From assembly GCF_024294805.1 (NCBI RefSeq), contig NZ_JANCLU010000002.1, forward strand, positions 186,001 to 250,000: a DNA stretch of 64,000 bases, in the 5' to 3' direction. This document shows, in pieces, positions 19,093-28,700 of the stretch (positions within the stretch are counted from its first letter, which is position 1; each line of letters begins with the position of its first letter). A program made the position numbers and the translations under genes. The notes beneath the pieces were generated by a model. It ran no database searches. It was not told where the DNA came from and saw only the letters and a program-made list of their open reading frames with translations. This DNA comes from Alsobacter ponti. Lineage in GTDB: Bacteria; Pseudomonadota; Alphaproteobacteria; Rhizobiales; Beijerinckiaceae.

Positions 19093-19725
19093 TCAGTCCG
19101 CCACGCGAATTCTCACGGAGGTACCGTTCGCCACATGGATTTCGAGGGAGCCGCCGACCTGCGCCACGAGGCGACGCACGAGGTCGAGCCCGAACCCGTG
19201 CCCCGGCGCGGCGGCAGGCTTGAAGCCGTCGCCGTCGTCCTGCACCAGCAGCACCAGTTCGCCGCCGACCCGCAGCAGCCCGACGGTGACCTCGCCCTTG
19301 CCGTCGGGGAAGGCGTGCTCGATGGCGTTGGAGACCAGCTCGTGGACGCTCAAGGCCAGGATGGCCGTCAGCCGCTCGGGCACCTCGACATGCGGGTCCG
19401 CCGAAAGGGACACATTGATCCCGCGCGTCGCGCCGAGCCGGTTCCAGAACGCGACGGTCTCGGCGAGGTAGTCGGCGAACGCCGTCGTCCCGGCCGCCGC
19501 CAGCCTCTGCTGGAGGAGGGCCAGGGAATTGACGACGTCGGCGACCCACTCGAGATGATGCCGCGCCTCCTCGGACGTCGTCGACCCCAGGCGATGCCGG
19601 ATCAAGGCGGTGATCAGCTGAAATGAGTTCGCGAATCGATGCCGAAGTTCGTCCAGGGCCAGCTGTTGTTCAGACTCGTCGATGCTCATGTGCCCCCGTG
19701 GCCGGCTTGGCCTGTCTTTGGACAA
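19093..19725 (-). CDS. Small histidine kinase, HisKA_2/HWE type
   Basis: The protein is 210 residues, or 198 if it starts at the second ATG (19689, MSIDESEQQ), which lies nearer a G-rich site. It has only the catalytic core: a HisKA_2 helix (LDELRHRFANSFQLITALI, phospho-His in LRHRF) and a HATPase (VHELVSNAIEHAF, DDGDGF, GHGFGLDLVRRL). It has no sensor or membrane segment. Such kinases are common in Hyphomicrobiales and often serve the PhyR general stress pathway or single-domain regulators. It is divergent, across 116 bases, from a single-domain response regulator, its likely partner. Confidence 0.8.
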   Translation of the reverse strand: MSKDRPSRPRGHMSIDESEQQLALDELRHRFANSFQLITALIRHRLGSTTSEEARHHLEWVADVVNSLALLQQRLAAAGTTAFADYLAETVAFWNRLGATRGINVSLSADPHVEVPERLTAILALSVHELVSNAIEHAFPDGKGEVTVGLLRVGGELVLLVQDDGDGFKPAAAPGHGFGLDLVRRLVAQVGGSLEIHVANGTSVRIRVAD

Positions 19726-19841
19726 CTTGTCGCATGCGCGACGACATGTCTGTAAACAACTTTACACCCGCGTCGCTTTCGCGTCTGACTTCGCGTTAGT
19801 GAATTGTTTTCAGAGACTTGGTGGCCGGAAGGGGCGCCTGA

Positions 19842-20252
19842 ATGCGCGTGATGATCGTCGAGGACGAGCCCATCCTGGCCTTCGAGCTCGACGCGCTGGT
19901 CGAGGAGGCCGGCCATGAGTCGGCCGGTTGGGCGTGGGACGCCGCGAGCGCCATCGCGCTGGCGACCGAGCGGCGGCCGGACCTCGTCCTGCTCGACCTT
20001 CGCCTCAAGGACGGGCTGACGGGCCCGGAGATCGCGCGCGTCCTGTCCAGCGATCTCGGGCTCCGGCTGCTGTTCGTGACCGGCGATTTCTCGTTGATTC
20101 CCGTGGGCTTGGCCAATGTGGTGGGCGTGCTGGCGAAGCCCATCGAGGCCCCACGGCTGCGCGAGGCGCTGGCCTATGCCGACGGCCTCGCCTCCGGCCG
20201 CGCCGACATCCCGTTCCCCACCGGCCTGCGGCCGAGCCCCCGCACAATCTGA
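19842..20252 (+). CDS. Single-domain response regulator
   Basis: The 136-residue receiver has no output domain: MRVMIVEDEPILAFELD at the N-terminus (acidic pocket), phospho-Asp in LVLLDLRLKDGLTG and the Lys of VLAKPIEAP. It is preceded by GGAAGGGG. The arrangement resembles stand-alone receivers paired with HWE or HisKA_2 kinases in alphaproteobacteria, where they act as phosphate shuttles. The divergently encoded kinase at 19093-19725 is the obvious donor. The last 25 residues are Pro/Arg rich and probably disordered. Confidence 0.85.
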   Translation: MRVMIVEDEPILAFELDALVEEAGHESAGWAWDAASAIALATERRPDLVLLDLRLKDGLTGPEIARVLSSDLGLRLLFVTGDFSLIPVGLANVVGVLAKPIEAPRLREALAYADGLASGRADIPFPTGLRPSPRTI

Positions 20253-20513
20253 TCGACACGCCGGCCGCTTTCGCAGCCCGCGCCCCGGGCGCAACCGATG
20301 CCGCGCGCCGCGATTCCGGCGTGCGCGCTACCTTATCGCGGAGCGTCTTTGAACAAGCTTCAAACCATCTTGCCGTAAGGTAAGTAGAAGAAGAAGCAAA
20401 AATCAAATCTTACGCTGCATCCGTATTCCCACGACTTGCATCGTCGACGTCCTCCCCTGACAGAATTGTCGCGAAACAAAACGACCCAATTCGTCCAGGC
20501 GCGGAGGTTCGCG
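20253..20513. other. Intergenic region upstream of the GH16/RTX gene
   Basis: No gene is seen in these 261 bases. GC falls in the right half (about 20340-20480), with runs such as AAGAAGAAGAAGC and AAACAAAACG, as expected of a promoter and leader. The gene's ribosome binding site GGAGG lies at about 20505, ahead of the ATG at 20514. Confidence 0.4.
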
Positions 20514-23500
20514 ATGACATTTGTGCTGCCCGATTCCTACCGCCTCGTGCTCGGCGACGAGTTCGACCGACTGCAGCTGGCGGGCGGCACGGTGTCGTGG
20601 AACACCACGATGCCCGGCGGTCTGCGCAATATCGGCAGCACCGGCGAGAAGCAGATCTATCTCGACGACAACAGCACCACGCTGAATTCCGGCGCGATCA
20701 TCCCGATCGATCCGTTCACCTTCGACGGCGACGTGATGACCATCACCGCCAACCCGACGCCGACGGACCTGCTGGCGGCGACGGGCAACTTTCCCTACAC
20801 GTCGGGCGTCGTGAACACCGCGACGCAGTTCGAGTTCCGCTACGGCTACGCGGAGATCCGCGCCGAGATCCCGGCCGGCAAGGGGCTGTGGCCGGCCTTC
20901 TGGCTGCGCTGGGCGGATGGCGGCCGCTCGACCGAGATCGACATCTTCGAGGCGCTCGGCCAGACGCCGAACTACCTCTACCAGACCGTCCACTGGAACG
21001 ACGGCACGGGCGACCAGATGGACAAGACGGTGCGCGCCACCGTCGCCGACCTGTCGGCCGGGTTCCACACCTACGGCATGAACTGGACGCCGGACACCAT
21101 CACCTTCTACCTCGACGGCGTCCAGATGGGGCAGATGAAGACCCCGGCGGTGATGTCGACCGACATGTATGTCGTCGCCAACCTCGCCGTGGGCGGCTGG
21201 CCGGGCCTGCCGGACTCCACCACGCACTGGCCGGCCGAGTACAAGATCGACTACATCCACGTCTACCAGGACGCCTCCGCCCTCGCGCCGCTGTCGGTGC
21301 GCGGCACGGAAGGCGGCGAGACGCTGTCGGGCGGCGACGGCAACGACGAGGTGCGCGGGCTCGGCGGCGCGGACAGCCTCTACGGCAATCGCGGCGACGA
21401 CTTCATGCTGGGCGGCGACGGGGCGGACCGCATGCTCGGCGGCATCGGCGCGGACACGCTGGAAGGCGGGGCGGGGGCCGACAGCCTGTTCGGCAACATG
21501 GGCGACGACGTCTTCATCATCGACACCGGCGACGCGCCGACCGAACTCGCCAACGCCGGTTTCGACACCATCCAGACCGGCCTCGCGGCGTACACGCTGA
21601 CCGCCAATTTCGACGCGCTCGTCTACACGGGGGTCGGCGCGTTCCGCGGCATCGGCAGCCAGCTCTCCAACAACATGGTGGGCGGCATCGGCAACGACAC
21701 GCTCACCGGCGGCGGCGGCAACGACACGATCCACGGCGGGGCGGGCAACGACTCGCTCTACGGCGACGTCGGCGACGACTTGCTGGTGGCGGGCGCGGGC
21801 GCCGACAGCCTCACCGGCTACTCGGGCAACGACACCTTCGCGGTGTTCGCCCAAGCGACGGCCTCCACCGCCCTCATCAACGAGTTCACGCGCGGCGCGG
21901 ACCGTCTCGACCTGCGGGGGCTGGGCGTCACCACCTTCGCGCAGGCCATGGCGATCGCGCAGGCCAGCGCCGACGGCAGCCACACCATCTTCTCCGCCAT
22001 GAACGAGACGGTCACGGTCCGCTGGATCACGCTGCAGTCGTGGACCGAGGCCGACTTCGTGCTCGGCGCGCCGGACTCGGTGACGCTCGGCAACGTGCGG
22101 GTGAGCAACCCGGACTTCGCCGAGAACCAGGCGGGCGGCACGCTGGTCGGCGTGCTGCTCGGCGACGCGAACTCGCACGGCGCGGCGCTCAGCTACACGC
22201 TGGAGGACGACGCCGGCGGAAACTTCGCCGTCGTCGGGCGCACGCTCGTGGCCACGGGCCCGCTCGACTACGAGGCCGGCGCGACGCGCGACGTCGTCGT
22301 CCGCGTCACCGACGAAAGCGGCGCGACGCGCCTCAGCACGGTGCGCGTCAACATCCTCGACGCCAATGACGCGCCCGCCATGACCGCCGCCGCGTCCGGC
22401 GGCCTCGCCGAGAACGCCACCGGCCAGACCGTGCTGCGCCTCGCCGCCACGGACCAGGACGCCGCAGACAACACGGGGGGCGTGTTCGACGGCGCGTTCC
22501 AGTTCGTCTCGGGCACCAACGACAACGCGCTCTTCGCGATCTCCGGCAACGCGCTGGTGTATCGCGGCCCGGCGCTGGACTTCGAGGATCCGGCCGCGCA
22601 GCGCAGCTTCGTGGTGGATGTGCAGGCGATCGACGGGGCGGGCGCGATGTCGGGCACGCAGCGCGTGACGCTGACGCTGGCCGACGTCAACGAGGCCCCC
22701 GCGGTGCAGGGGCCGACGACGGGAAGCTTCGCCGAGAACGCGACCGGCGTCGCCGTCGCGACGTTCACGACGACCGACCCGGACGCCGGCGACGCGGCGA
22801 CGCTGCGCCTCGTGGCAGGCGCGGCCGACAACGCGCTGTTCAGCGTTTCCAATGGCACGTTGAGCTATGTCGGGCCGGCCGTCGATTTCGAGAACGCCGC
22901 CGCCAAGAAGAGCTTTACGGTGGCGCTGGAAGCGGTCGACGGCTCCGGGCTGGTATCGCCCGCATGGACGCTCGCCGTCGGCGTCACCGACGTCAACGAG
23001 GCCCCCTCGGCGCTGAAGCTGTCGTCCTCCACCGTCGCTGGCGGCGCGCCGGCCGGCGCGGTGGTCGGCGCGCTCTCGGCGCTCGATCCCGACGCCGGCG
23101 ACGTGCTGGCCTACTCGCTCGTCGACTCCGCCGGCGGAAAGTTCGCGGTGGTCGACGGGTCGCTCGTCACCACCGCCCCCCTCGACCAGACCTCCTACAC
23201 GGTCACGGCGCTCGCCACGGATTCCGGCGGGCTGACCACGCAGGCGAGCTTCGCCATCTCGGTCGTCTACAGCGGGGTCAGCATCACCGGCACGAGCGGA
23301 AACGACGCCATCACGCCGACGTCGACGGTCGCCGGCCAGCGCCTGCCGAGCTACGGTGCGGACACCATCTCGGGCCTGGGGGGCAACGACACGATCGACG
23401 GCGGCGGCGGCGGCGACAGCATGATCGGCGGCGCGGGCGACGACCGCTATGTCGTGGACTCCGCCGGCGACAAGGTGTCGGAAGCCGCCAAGGGCGGCAC

Positions 23501-24044
23501 CGACACGGTGCTCAGCGCCATCGACTACACGCTCGGGGCCAATGTCGAGAACCTGACCCTGACGGGCGGGGCGGGGCGGGCGACCGGCAACGACCTCGCC
23601 AACGCGCTGACGGGAACGGCGGGGGCCAATAGTTTGGCCGGCATGGGCGGCAACGACTCGCTGTCCGGGCAGGCGGGCGCCGACCGGCTGGACGGCGGCG
23701 CCGGCGCGGACCGCCTCTCCGGCGGCGCGGACGCGGACACCTTCGTGTTCGCCTCGGCGGCGCAGATCGGCTCGGCCCAGTCGTCGCGCGACGTGATCGT
23801 CGACTTCGAGAGGGGCCTCGACCACATCGACTTCTCCGCCATCGACGGCTCGTCGGCGGGCGGCTTCCAGCATCTGCTCTACGGCGGGCAGACCAGCTCG
23901 GTGCTGGCCAACAAGATCACCTGGTACCAGTCGGGCGGCGTCACCATCATCCAGGGCGACACCGACGGGAAGGCCCAGACGGTGGAGTTCCGCCTGGAGC
24001 TGACCGGCCTCAAGGCGCTCCAGGCGTCCGACTTCATCCTCTGA
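20514..24044 (+). CDS. Secreted GH16 glycanase with RTX and cadherin-like repeats
   Basis: The 1176-residue protein opens with a GH16 beta-glucanase-type domain (about 1-258). Catalytic signature EIDIFE is at 141-146, where E141 and E146 are expected to be nucleophile and acid/base. RTX calcium-binding nonapeptides follow (about 265-450, for example GGDGNDEVRG, GGAGNDSLYG), then three or four cadherin/Ig-like repeats (about 515-920, each with DxNEAP or DANDAP linkers), and a final RTX block (about 950-1075). No N-terminal signal peptide is present, so export by a type I secretion system through the C-terminal RTX end is expected. Relatives such as ExsH trim succinoglycan. The polysaccharide target is unknown. 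Confidence 0.9.
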   Translation: MTFVLPDSYRLVLGDEFDRLQLAGGTVSWNTTMPGGLRNIGSTGEKQIYLDDNSTTLNSGAIIPIDPFTFDGDVMTITANPTPTDLLAATGNFPYTSGVVNTATQFEFRYGYAEIRAEIPAGKGLWPAFWLRWADGGRSTEIDIFEALGQTPNYLYQTVHWNDGTGDQMDKTVRATVADLSAGFHTYGMNWTPDTITFYLDGVQMGQMKTPAVMSTDMYVVANLAVGGWPGLPDSTTHWPAEYKIDYIHVYQDASALAPLSVRGTEGGETLSGGDGNDEVRGLGGADSLYGNRGDDFMLGGDGADRMLGGIGADTLEGGAGADSLFGNMGDDVFIIDTGDAPTELANAGFDTIQTGLAAYTLTANFDALVYTGVGAFRGIGSQLSNNMVGGIGNDTLTGGGGNDTIHGGAGNDSLYGDVGDDLLVAGAGADSLTGYSGNDTFAVFAQATASTALINEFTRGADRLDLRGLGVTTFAQAMAIAQASADGSHTIFSAMNETVTVRWITLQSWTEADFVLGAPDSVTLGNVRVSNPDFAENQAGGTLVGVLLGDANSHGAALSYTLEDDAGGNFAVVGRTLVATGPLDYEAGATRDVVVRVTDESGATRLSTVRVNILDANDAPAMTAAASGGLAENATGQTVLRLAATDQDAADNTGGVFDGAFQFVSGTNDNALFAISGNALVYRGPALDFEDPAAQRSFVVDVQAIDGAGAMSGTQRVTLTLADVNEAPAVQGPTTGSFAENATGVAVATFTTTDPDAGDAATLRLVAGAADNALFSVSNGTLSYVGPAVDFENAAAKKSFTVALEAVDGSGLVSPAWTLAVGVTDVNEAPSALKLSSSTVAGGAPAGAVVGALSALDPDAGDVLAYSLVDSAGGKFAVVDGSLVTTAPLDQTSYTVTALATDSGGLTTQASFAISVVYSGVSITGTSGNDAITPTSTVAGQRLPSYGADTISGLGGNDTIDGGGGGDSMIGGAGDDRYVVDSAGDKVSEAAKGGTDTVLSAIDYTLGANVENLTLTGGAGRATGNDLANALTGTAGANSLAGMGGNDSLSGQAGADRLDGGAGADRLSGGADADTFVFASAAQIGSAQSSRDVIVDFERGLDHIDFSAIDGSSAGGFQHLLYGGQTSSVLANKITWYQSGGVTIIQGDTDGKAQTVEFRLELTGLKALQASDFIL

Positions 24045-24056
24045 CGGCCCCGCCGG

Positions 24057-24079
24057 AACGGGCGCGTCACGCGCCCGTT
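24057..24079 (+). terminator. Hairpin after the GH16/RTX gene
   Basis: A perfect ten-base stem, AACGGGCGCG and CGCGCCCGTT, encloses a TCA loop 13 bases after the stop. There is no long T run, so it is a candidate terminator or transcript-end stabiliser rather than a textbook one. Confidence 0.5.
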
Positions 24080-24109
24080 GGTACCGGTCCGACGAGATGG
24101 GAGGCGAGG

Positions 24110-24292
24110 ATGCCCGCCAAGTCGAAGAACCAGCAGATGGCCGCCGGAATCGCGCTGGCGGCCAAGCGCGGCGAGAAGCCGAAGTCGAGCCTCAAGGGCG
24201 CGTCGAAGAGCATGGCCGAGTCGATGAGCGAGAGCGAACTGGAGAAGTTCGCCCACACAAGCCGCAAGGGCCTGCCGCGCAAGAAAGACTAG
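24110..24292 (+). CDS. DUF3008 small basic protein, 60 aa
   Basis: The whole sequence matches DUF3008: MPAKSKNQQMAAGIALAAKR at the start, LKGASKSMAESMSESELE in the middle and RKGLPRKKD at the end. The family is short, highly charged and widespread in Alphaproteobacteria, without known function. The start follows GGGAGGCGAGG. It stands alone after the hairpin at 24057-24079, with its own ribosome binding site. Confidence 0.85.
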   Translation: MPAKSKNQQMAAGIALAAKRGEKPKSSLKGASKSMAESMSESELEKFAHTSRKGLPRKKD

Positions 24293-24378
24293 GAGGCAAG
24301 TCGCCGCTCCCCCCCGCGGGCGTTGACGCGGCCGCCGGTCGCCGGGTCGAATGGGCGCGCACAGGAGCGCCGCCCCGG

Positions 24379-25392
24379 ATGATCGAGACCGTCGAGCTTG
24401 CCCCCGACTACCGCGTGTCGCGCATCGTGCGGGGCGGCTGGCAGCTTCACGCCGCCGCGACGCCGGACATCGAGGCGGAGGCCGCCAAGGCGCTGCGCTT
24501 CGTTGAGGCCGGCGTCACCGCCTTCGAGACCTCCGACACCTACCGCCATGTCGACGCGGCGCTGGCGCTGGCGCTGGACCGTCGCCGCGCCGCCGGGCTG
24601 CCCTTGCCGCGCGTTCACGCAAGGCTGACGCTGCCGTGCGACGTATCGGTCGGGCGAGCGGCCATCGCCGCGCGGCTGGGCCTGCCGACGCTCGACCTCG
24701 TGCAGCTGCAGAGCTGGGCGCTCGACGAGGACGCGCTCGCCGGCGCGGCGCTGCGCCTGAGGGAGGAGGCGGCGGCGGGCCGCCTGCGTCATTTCGGGCT
24801 GATGAACATCGGCGAGGACACGCTGGAGCGCCTGCTGCGGCGCGGCGTCCGGCCGCTGACTCTGCAGGCGCAGCTCTCGCTGCTCGACCGCCGGGCGTTG
24901 CCCCGGCTCGCGGAGGCGGCACGGGCGGAAGGCGTGTCGCTGCTCGCCTACGGCACGCTCGCCGGCGGCTTCCTCCATGAGAGATGGCTGGGCCGGCCCG
25001 ATCCCGGCGCGCGGCCCACGGCGGCCACGCCCTTCCACGCGGAATACCGCGCCGTCATCGAGGCGTTCGGCGGCTGGGGACTCTACCAGGAGCTGCTGGC
25101 CGCGCTCGCATCCGTCGCTGCCCGCCACGGCGCGCGGGTGGCGACGGTCGCGACCCGCTGGGCGCTGGACCAGCCGAACGTCGCGGCGGCGCTGGTCGGG
25201 TCCAGCGACCCGGCGCGGGCGCGGGAATGGGCGGACATCTTCGCGCTGCGCCTCGACGACGCGGACCGCGCGCGCCTCGACGCGGTGCTGGCGCGCTCCG
25301 AGGGGCCGACTGGGCAGGTGGGCGGCCTCGAACGCGACGGCGAGAGCCCGCTGGCGCGGGCCATCGCGGCGAGCCGGGCGAGCGTGGCGTGA
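24379..25392 (+). CDS. Aldo/keto reductase family protein
   Basis: The 337 residues form a TIM-barrel aldo/keto reductase fold. Visible parts are RGGWQLH, the active-site FETSDTYRHVD (Asp and Tyr), HFGLMNIGEDTL and the cofactor-binding C-terminal part (VATRWALDQPNVAAALVGSS). The usual catalytic Lys and His further along are not in their standard context, so activity as a NADPH reductase is likely but not certain. The ATG at 24379 is used; upstream sequence in frame is not conserved in style. It is a monocistronic gene with no functional clue from neighbours. Confidence 0.75.
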   Translation: MIETVELAPDYRVSRIVRGGWQLHAAATPDIEAEAAKALRFVEAGVTAFETSDTYRHVDAALALALDRRRAAGLPLPRVHARLTLPCDVSVGRAAIAARLGLPTLDLVQLQSWALDEDALAGAALRLREEAAAGRLRHFGLMNIGEDTLERLLRRGVRPLTLQAQLSLLDRRALPRLAEAARAEGVSLLAYGTLAGGFLHERWLGRPDPGARPTAATPFHAEYRAVIEAFGGWGLYQELLAALASVAARHGARVATVATRWALDQPNVAAALVGSSDPARAREWADIFALRLDDADRARLDAVLARSEGPTGQVGGLERDGESPLARAIAASRASVA

Positions 25393-25407
25393 GGGTAGGC
25401 CGGACGG

Positions 25408-25530
25408 TCAGCGCAGCCTGGGGCCGGGGCGCTCGCGGAACTGGATAAAGGCGAGGCCGGAGAGCAGCAGGGCGACGACGGCCGCCGCCGCCAGCAGATC
25501 CAAAAACGTGAAGAAACCCAGTCCTGTCAA
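25408..25530 (-). CDS. Small single-helix membrane protein, 40 aa, TTG start
   Basis: A 41-codon frame starts at TTG (25530) about nine bases after AAGGA. The product has one hydrophobic helix (DLLAAAAVVALLLSGLAF) followed by a basic tail (IQFRERPGPRLR), a classic small inner-membrane protein layout with a cytoplasmic C-terminus. Codons are GC-ending across the helix. I do not recognise the family. It lies alone, convergent with the aldo/keto reductase and divergent from the acyltransferase fusion. Confidence 0.45.
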   Translation of the reverse strand: MTGLGFFTFLDLLAAAAVVALLLSGLAFIQFRERPGPRLR

Positions 25531-25723
25531 AGTCCGATTCCTTCGCCGGGGGATGGCTTCAGCGTAGCCGGGGCCCCCGCTCGGTCAATTTACAAACGCT
25601 TAAGCGATTCGCTGATCCTCCGCTCCGTCGCGCTTACGCCCGGATGCGGACATTTTCGCTCTCCCGTATCGGTGGTAAGGAACGGTCGCCAGCCGACCGA
25701 AGGGCTCCGGCACGGGAGTGGAC

Positions 25724-28700
25724 ATGTCTGACAGTCTTCTGCGCACGCGTCGTTTCGCGCCCCTGTTCTGGTGCCAGTTCTTCTCCGCCTTCAACGACAA
25801 CTTCCTCAAGAACGCGCTCGTCACGCTGATCGTGTTCGTGCTGGTGCTCGAGCAGGGAGAGCAGCTGGTCCAGATCGCCACCGCGATCTTCATCGCGCCG
25901 TACTTCTTCCTGTCGGGCATCGGCGGCGAGATGGCCGACCGCTACGACAAGGCGCTCATGGCGCGGCGGCTGAAGTTCGCGGAGATCTTCGCGGCGCTGG
26001 TCGGCGCGACCGGCTTCGTGCTGCACTCGGTGCCGATCCTGATGGCGACGCTGGGCCTGTTCGGAATCATCGCGGCGCTGTTCGGGCCGATCAAGTACGG
26101 CATCCTTCCCGACCACCTGAAGACGGAGGAGCTGCCGGCCGGCAACGCGCTCGTCGAGAGCGCCACCTTCATCGCCATCCTTCTCGGCACCATCGCCGGC
26201 ATCAAGGCGGCCCGGGTGGCCGAGGACCCGTTGTGGATCGCCGGTCTGTTGATGGTGTTCGCGCTGGCCAGCTGGGGCTCGGCGCGGCAGATCCCGCTGG
26301 CCGGGGAGAAGGCGCCGAACCTGCGCGTCAATCCCAACATCATGGCCTCTACCGTCGGGCTGATCCGCGACGTCTGGCATGACACGCGCCTGTGGCGCGG
26401 CACGCTGGCGGTGAGCTGGTTCTGGATCGTCGGGGCCATCGTCCTGCCCCTCATCAGCACGCTGGTGCGCAACAGGCTGGGCGGCGACGAGAACCTCTAC
26501 ATCGCCTTCATGGCCATCTTCTCGGTGTCGATCGCGCTCGGCTCCGGGCTCGCCGCGTGGATGTCGCACGGCCGCATCATCCTGCTGCCCACGGTGATCG
26601 GCGCGGTGCTGATGGGCGTCTTCGCCGTCGACCTGGGCCTCGCGACCTGGGCGGCAAGGCCGGGCCCCGAGCTTGTCGGCGCGTTCGCCTTCTTCGCCAC
26701 CGGCAACGGCGTGCGGATCGGCATCGACGTCGCCGGCCTAGCGCTGGCCGGCGGCCTGTTCGTCGTGCCCACCTTCGCGGCGGTGCAGTCCTGGGCGGGA
26801 GAGGACCATCGCGCCCGCGTGATCGCCGCCGGCAACGTCATCCAGGCGCTGCTGATGACCTGCGGCGCGCTCGCCGTGGCGGCGCTCCAGTCGGCCGGCG
26901 CGACCGAGGCGCACATCATCCTCGGCCTTGGCGTTCTCAACTTCGCGGTGGCGGCGGCGACGCTGACCCTGCTGCCGGTGCGCGTGTTCCGCGACTTCCT
27001 GTCGATCCTCTTCCGCGCCGTGTACCGGATGGAGGTCACGGGGCTCGAGAACTTCGCCAAGGGCGGGCGCAACCCGATCATCGCGCTCAACCACGTCAGC
27101 TTCCTCGACGCCGGGCTCGCTTTGTCGCTGACCGACCGCGACCCGGTGTTCGCCATCGACCACACGACCTCGCAATACTGGTGGGTCAAGCCGTTCCTCA
27201 AGCTGACGCGCGCCATGCCGCTCGACCCCACCAAGCCGATGGCGGTGCGCACGCTGATCCACACCGTCGAGGCGGGCGAGCCGCTGGTCATCTTCCCGGA
27301 GGGGCGCATCACCGTCACCGGCAGCCTGATGAAGGTCTATGACGGGGCGGGGCTGATCGCCGACAAGTCTGGCGCGATGGTGGTGCCGGTGCGCATCGAC
27401 GGGCTGGAGGCGACGCCGTTCTCGCGCCTGTCGGCCAAGCAGGTGCGCCGGCGCTGGTTCCCCAAGGTCCGCGTCACCGTGCTGGAGCCGGTGAAGCTCG
27501 GCGTCGATCCCGAGCTGAAGGGCAGGGCGCGCCGCCAGGCGGCGGGCGCGGCGCTCTACGGCGTGATGTCCGATCTCGTGTTCCGCACTACCTCGACCGA
27601 CCGCAGCGTCTTCGAGGCGGTGGTCGAGGCGGCGTGCATCCACGGGCCGGGGCGCGTCGCCATCGACGACCCGGTGAGCGGGCCGCTGAGCTACCGCCGG
27701 CTGCTCGCGGGCGCGCGGGCGCTGGGGGCGGAGCTGTCGGGGCTGGCCAGGGAGGGCGAGACGGTCGGCGTGCTGCTGCCCACCTCCAACGGCGCGGCGG
27801 TGACGCTGCTCGGCCTGATGTCGGCGGGGCGCGTGCCCGCCATGCTCAACTTCACCGCCGGCGCCGCCAACCTGCTGGCGGCCTGCAAGGCGGCGCAGGT
27901 GACGAGCGTGGTCACCTCGCGCGCCTTCGTCGAGAAGGGCCGGCTGGAGCCGCTCGCGGCGGCGCTCGGCGAGCAGGTGCGTCTGGTGTGGCTGGAGGAC
28001 GTGCGCGCCAAGATCGGCCGCGGCGCGCGGCTAAGGGCGCTGCTGGCCTGGAAGCGCCCGCTGGCCCGGCGCAAGGCGGACGACCGGGCGGTGGTGCTGT
28101 TCACCTCCGGCACCGAGGGCTCGCCGAAGGGCGTCGTGCTGTCCAACCGCAACCTGCTCGCCAACGCCGCGCAGGCGGCGGCCCGCATCGATTTCGGCCG
28201 CACCGACACCGTGTTCAACGTGCTGCCGGTGTTCCACTCGTTCGGGCTGACCATCGGCCTCGTGCTGCCGCTGGTGTCGGGCGTGCGGGTCTATCTCTAT
28301 CCGTCCCCGCTGCACTACCGCATCGTTCCGGAGCTGGCCTACGGCGTCAACGCCACCATCCTGTTCGGCACCGACACCTTCCTCGCCGGCTACGCGCGCT
28401 CGGCCCACCCCTACGACTTCCGCTCGCTGCGCTACGTGCTGGCCGGGGCCGAGCCGGTGAAGGAGCCGACGCGGCGCGCCTGGATGGAGAAGTTCGGGCT
28501 GCGCGTGCTGGAAGGCTACGGCATCACCGAAACCGCGCCGGCGCTGGCGCTCAACACGCCGATGTTCAACCGCTTCGGCACGGTCGGGCGCTTTCTGCCC
28601 GGCATGGAGATCCGGCTGGAGCCGACGCCGGGCGTGCCGGACGCGGGCCGGCTGTTCGTGCGCGGCCCCAACGTCATGCTCGGCTATGTGCGCGCGGAGA

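Noticed and set aside
20403-23873. Very long minus-strand open frame opposite the GH16/RTX gene
   Set aside because: It is a GC-bias shadow. Its product is a His/Arg/Val-rich low-complexity string with no motifs, while the plus strand has clear domains.
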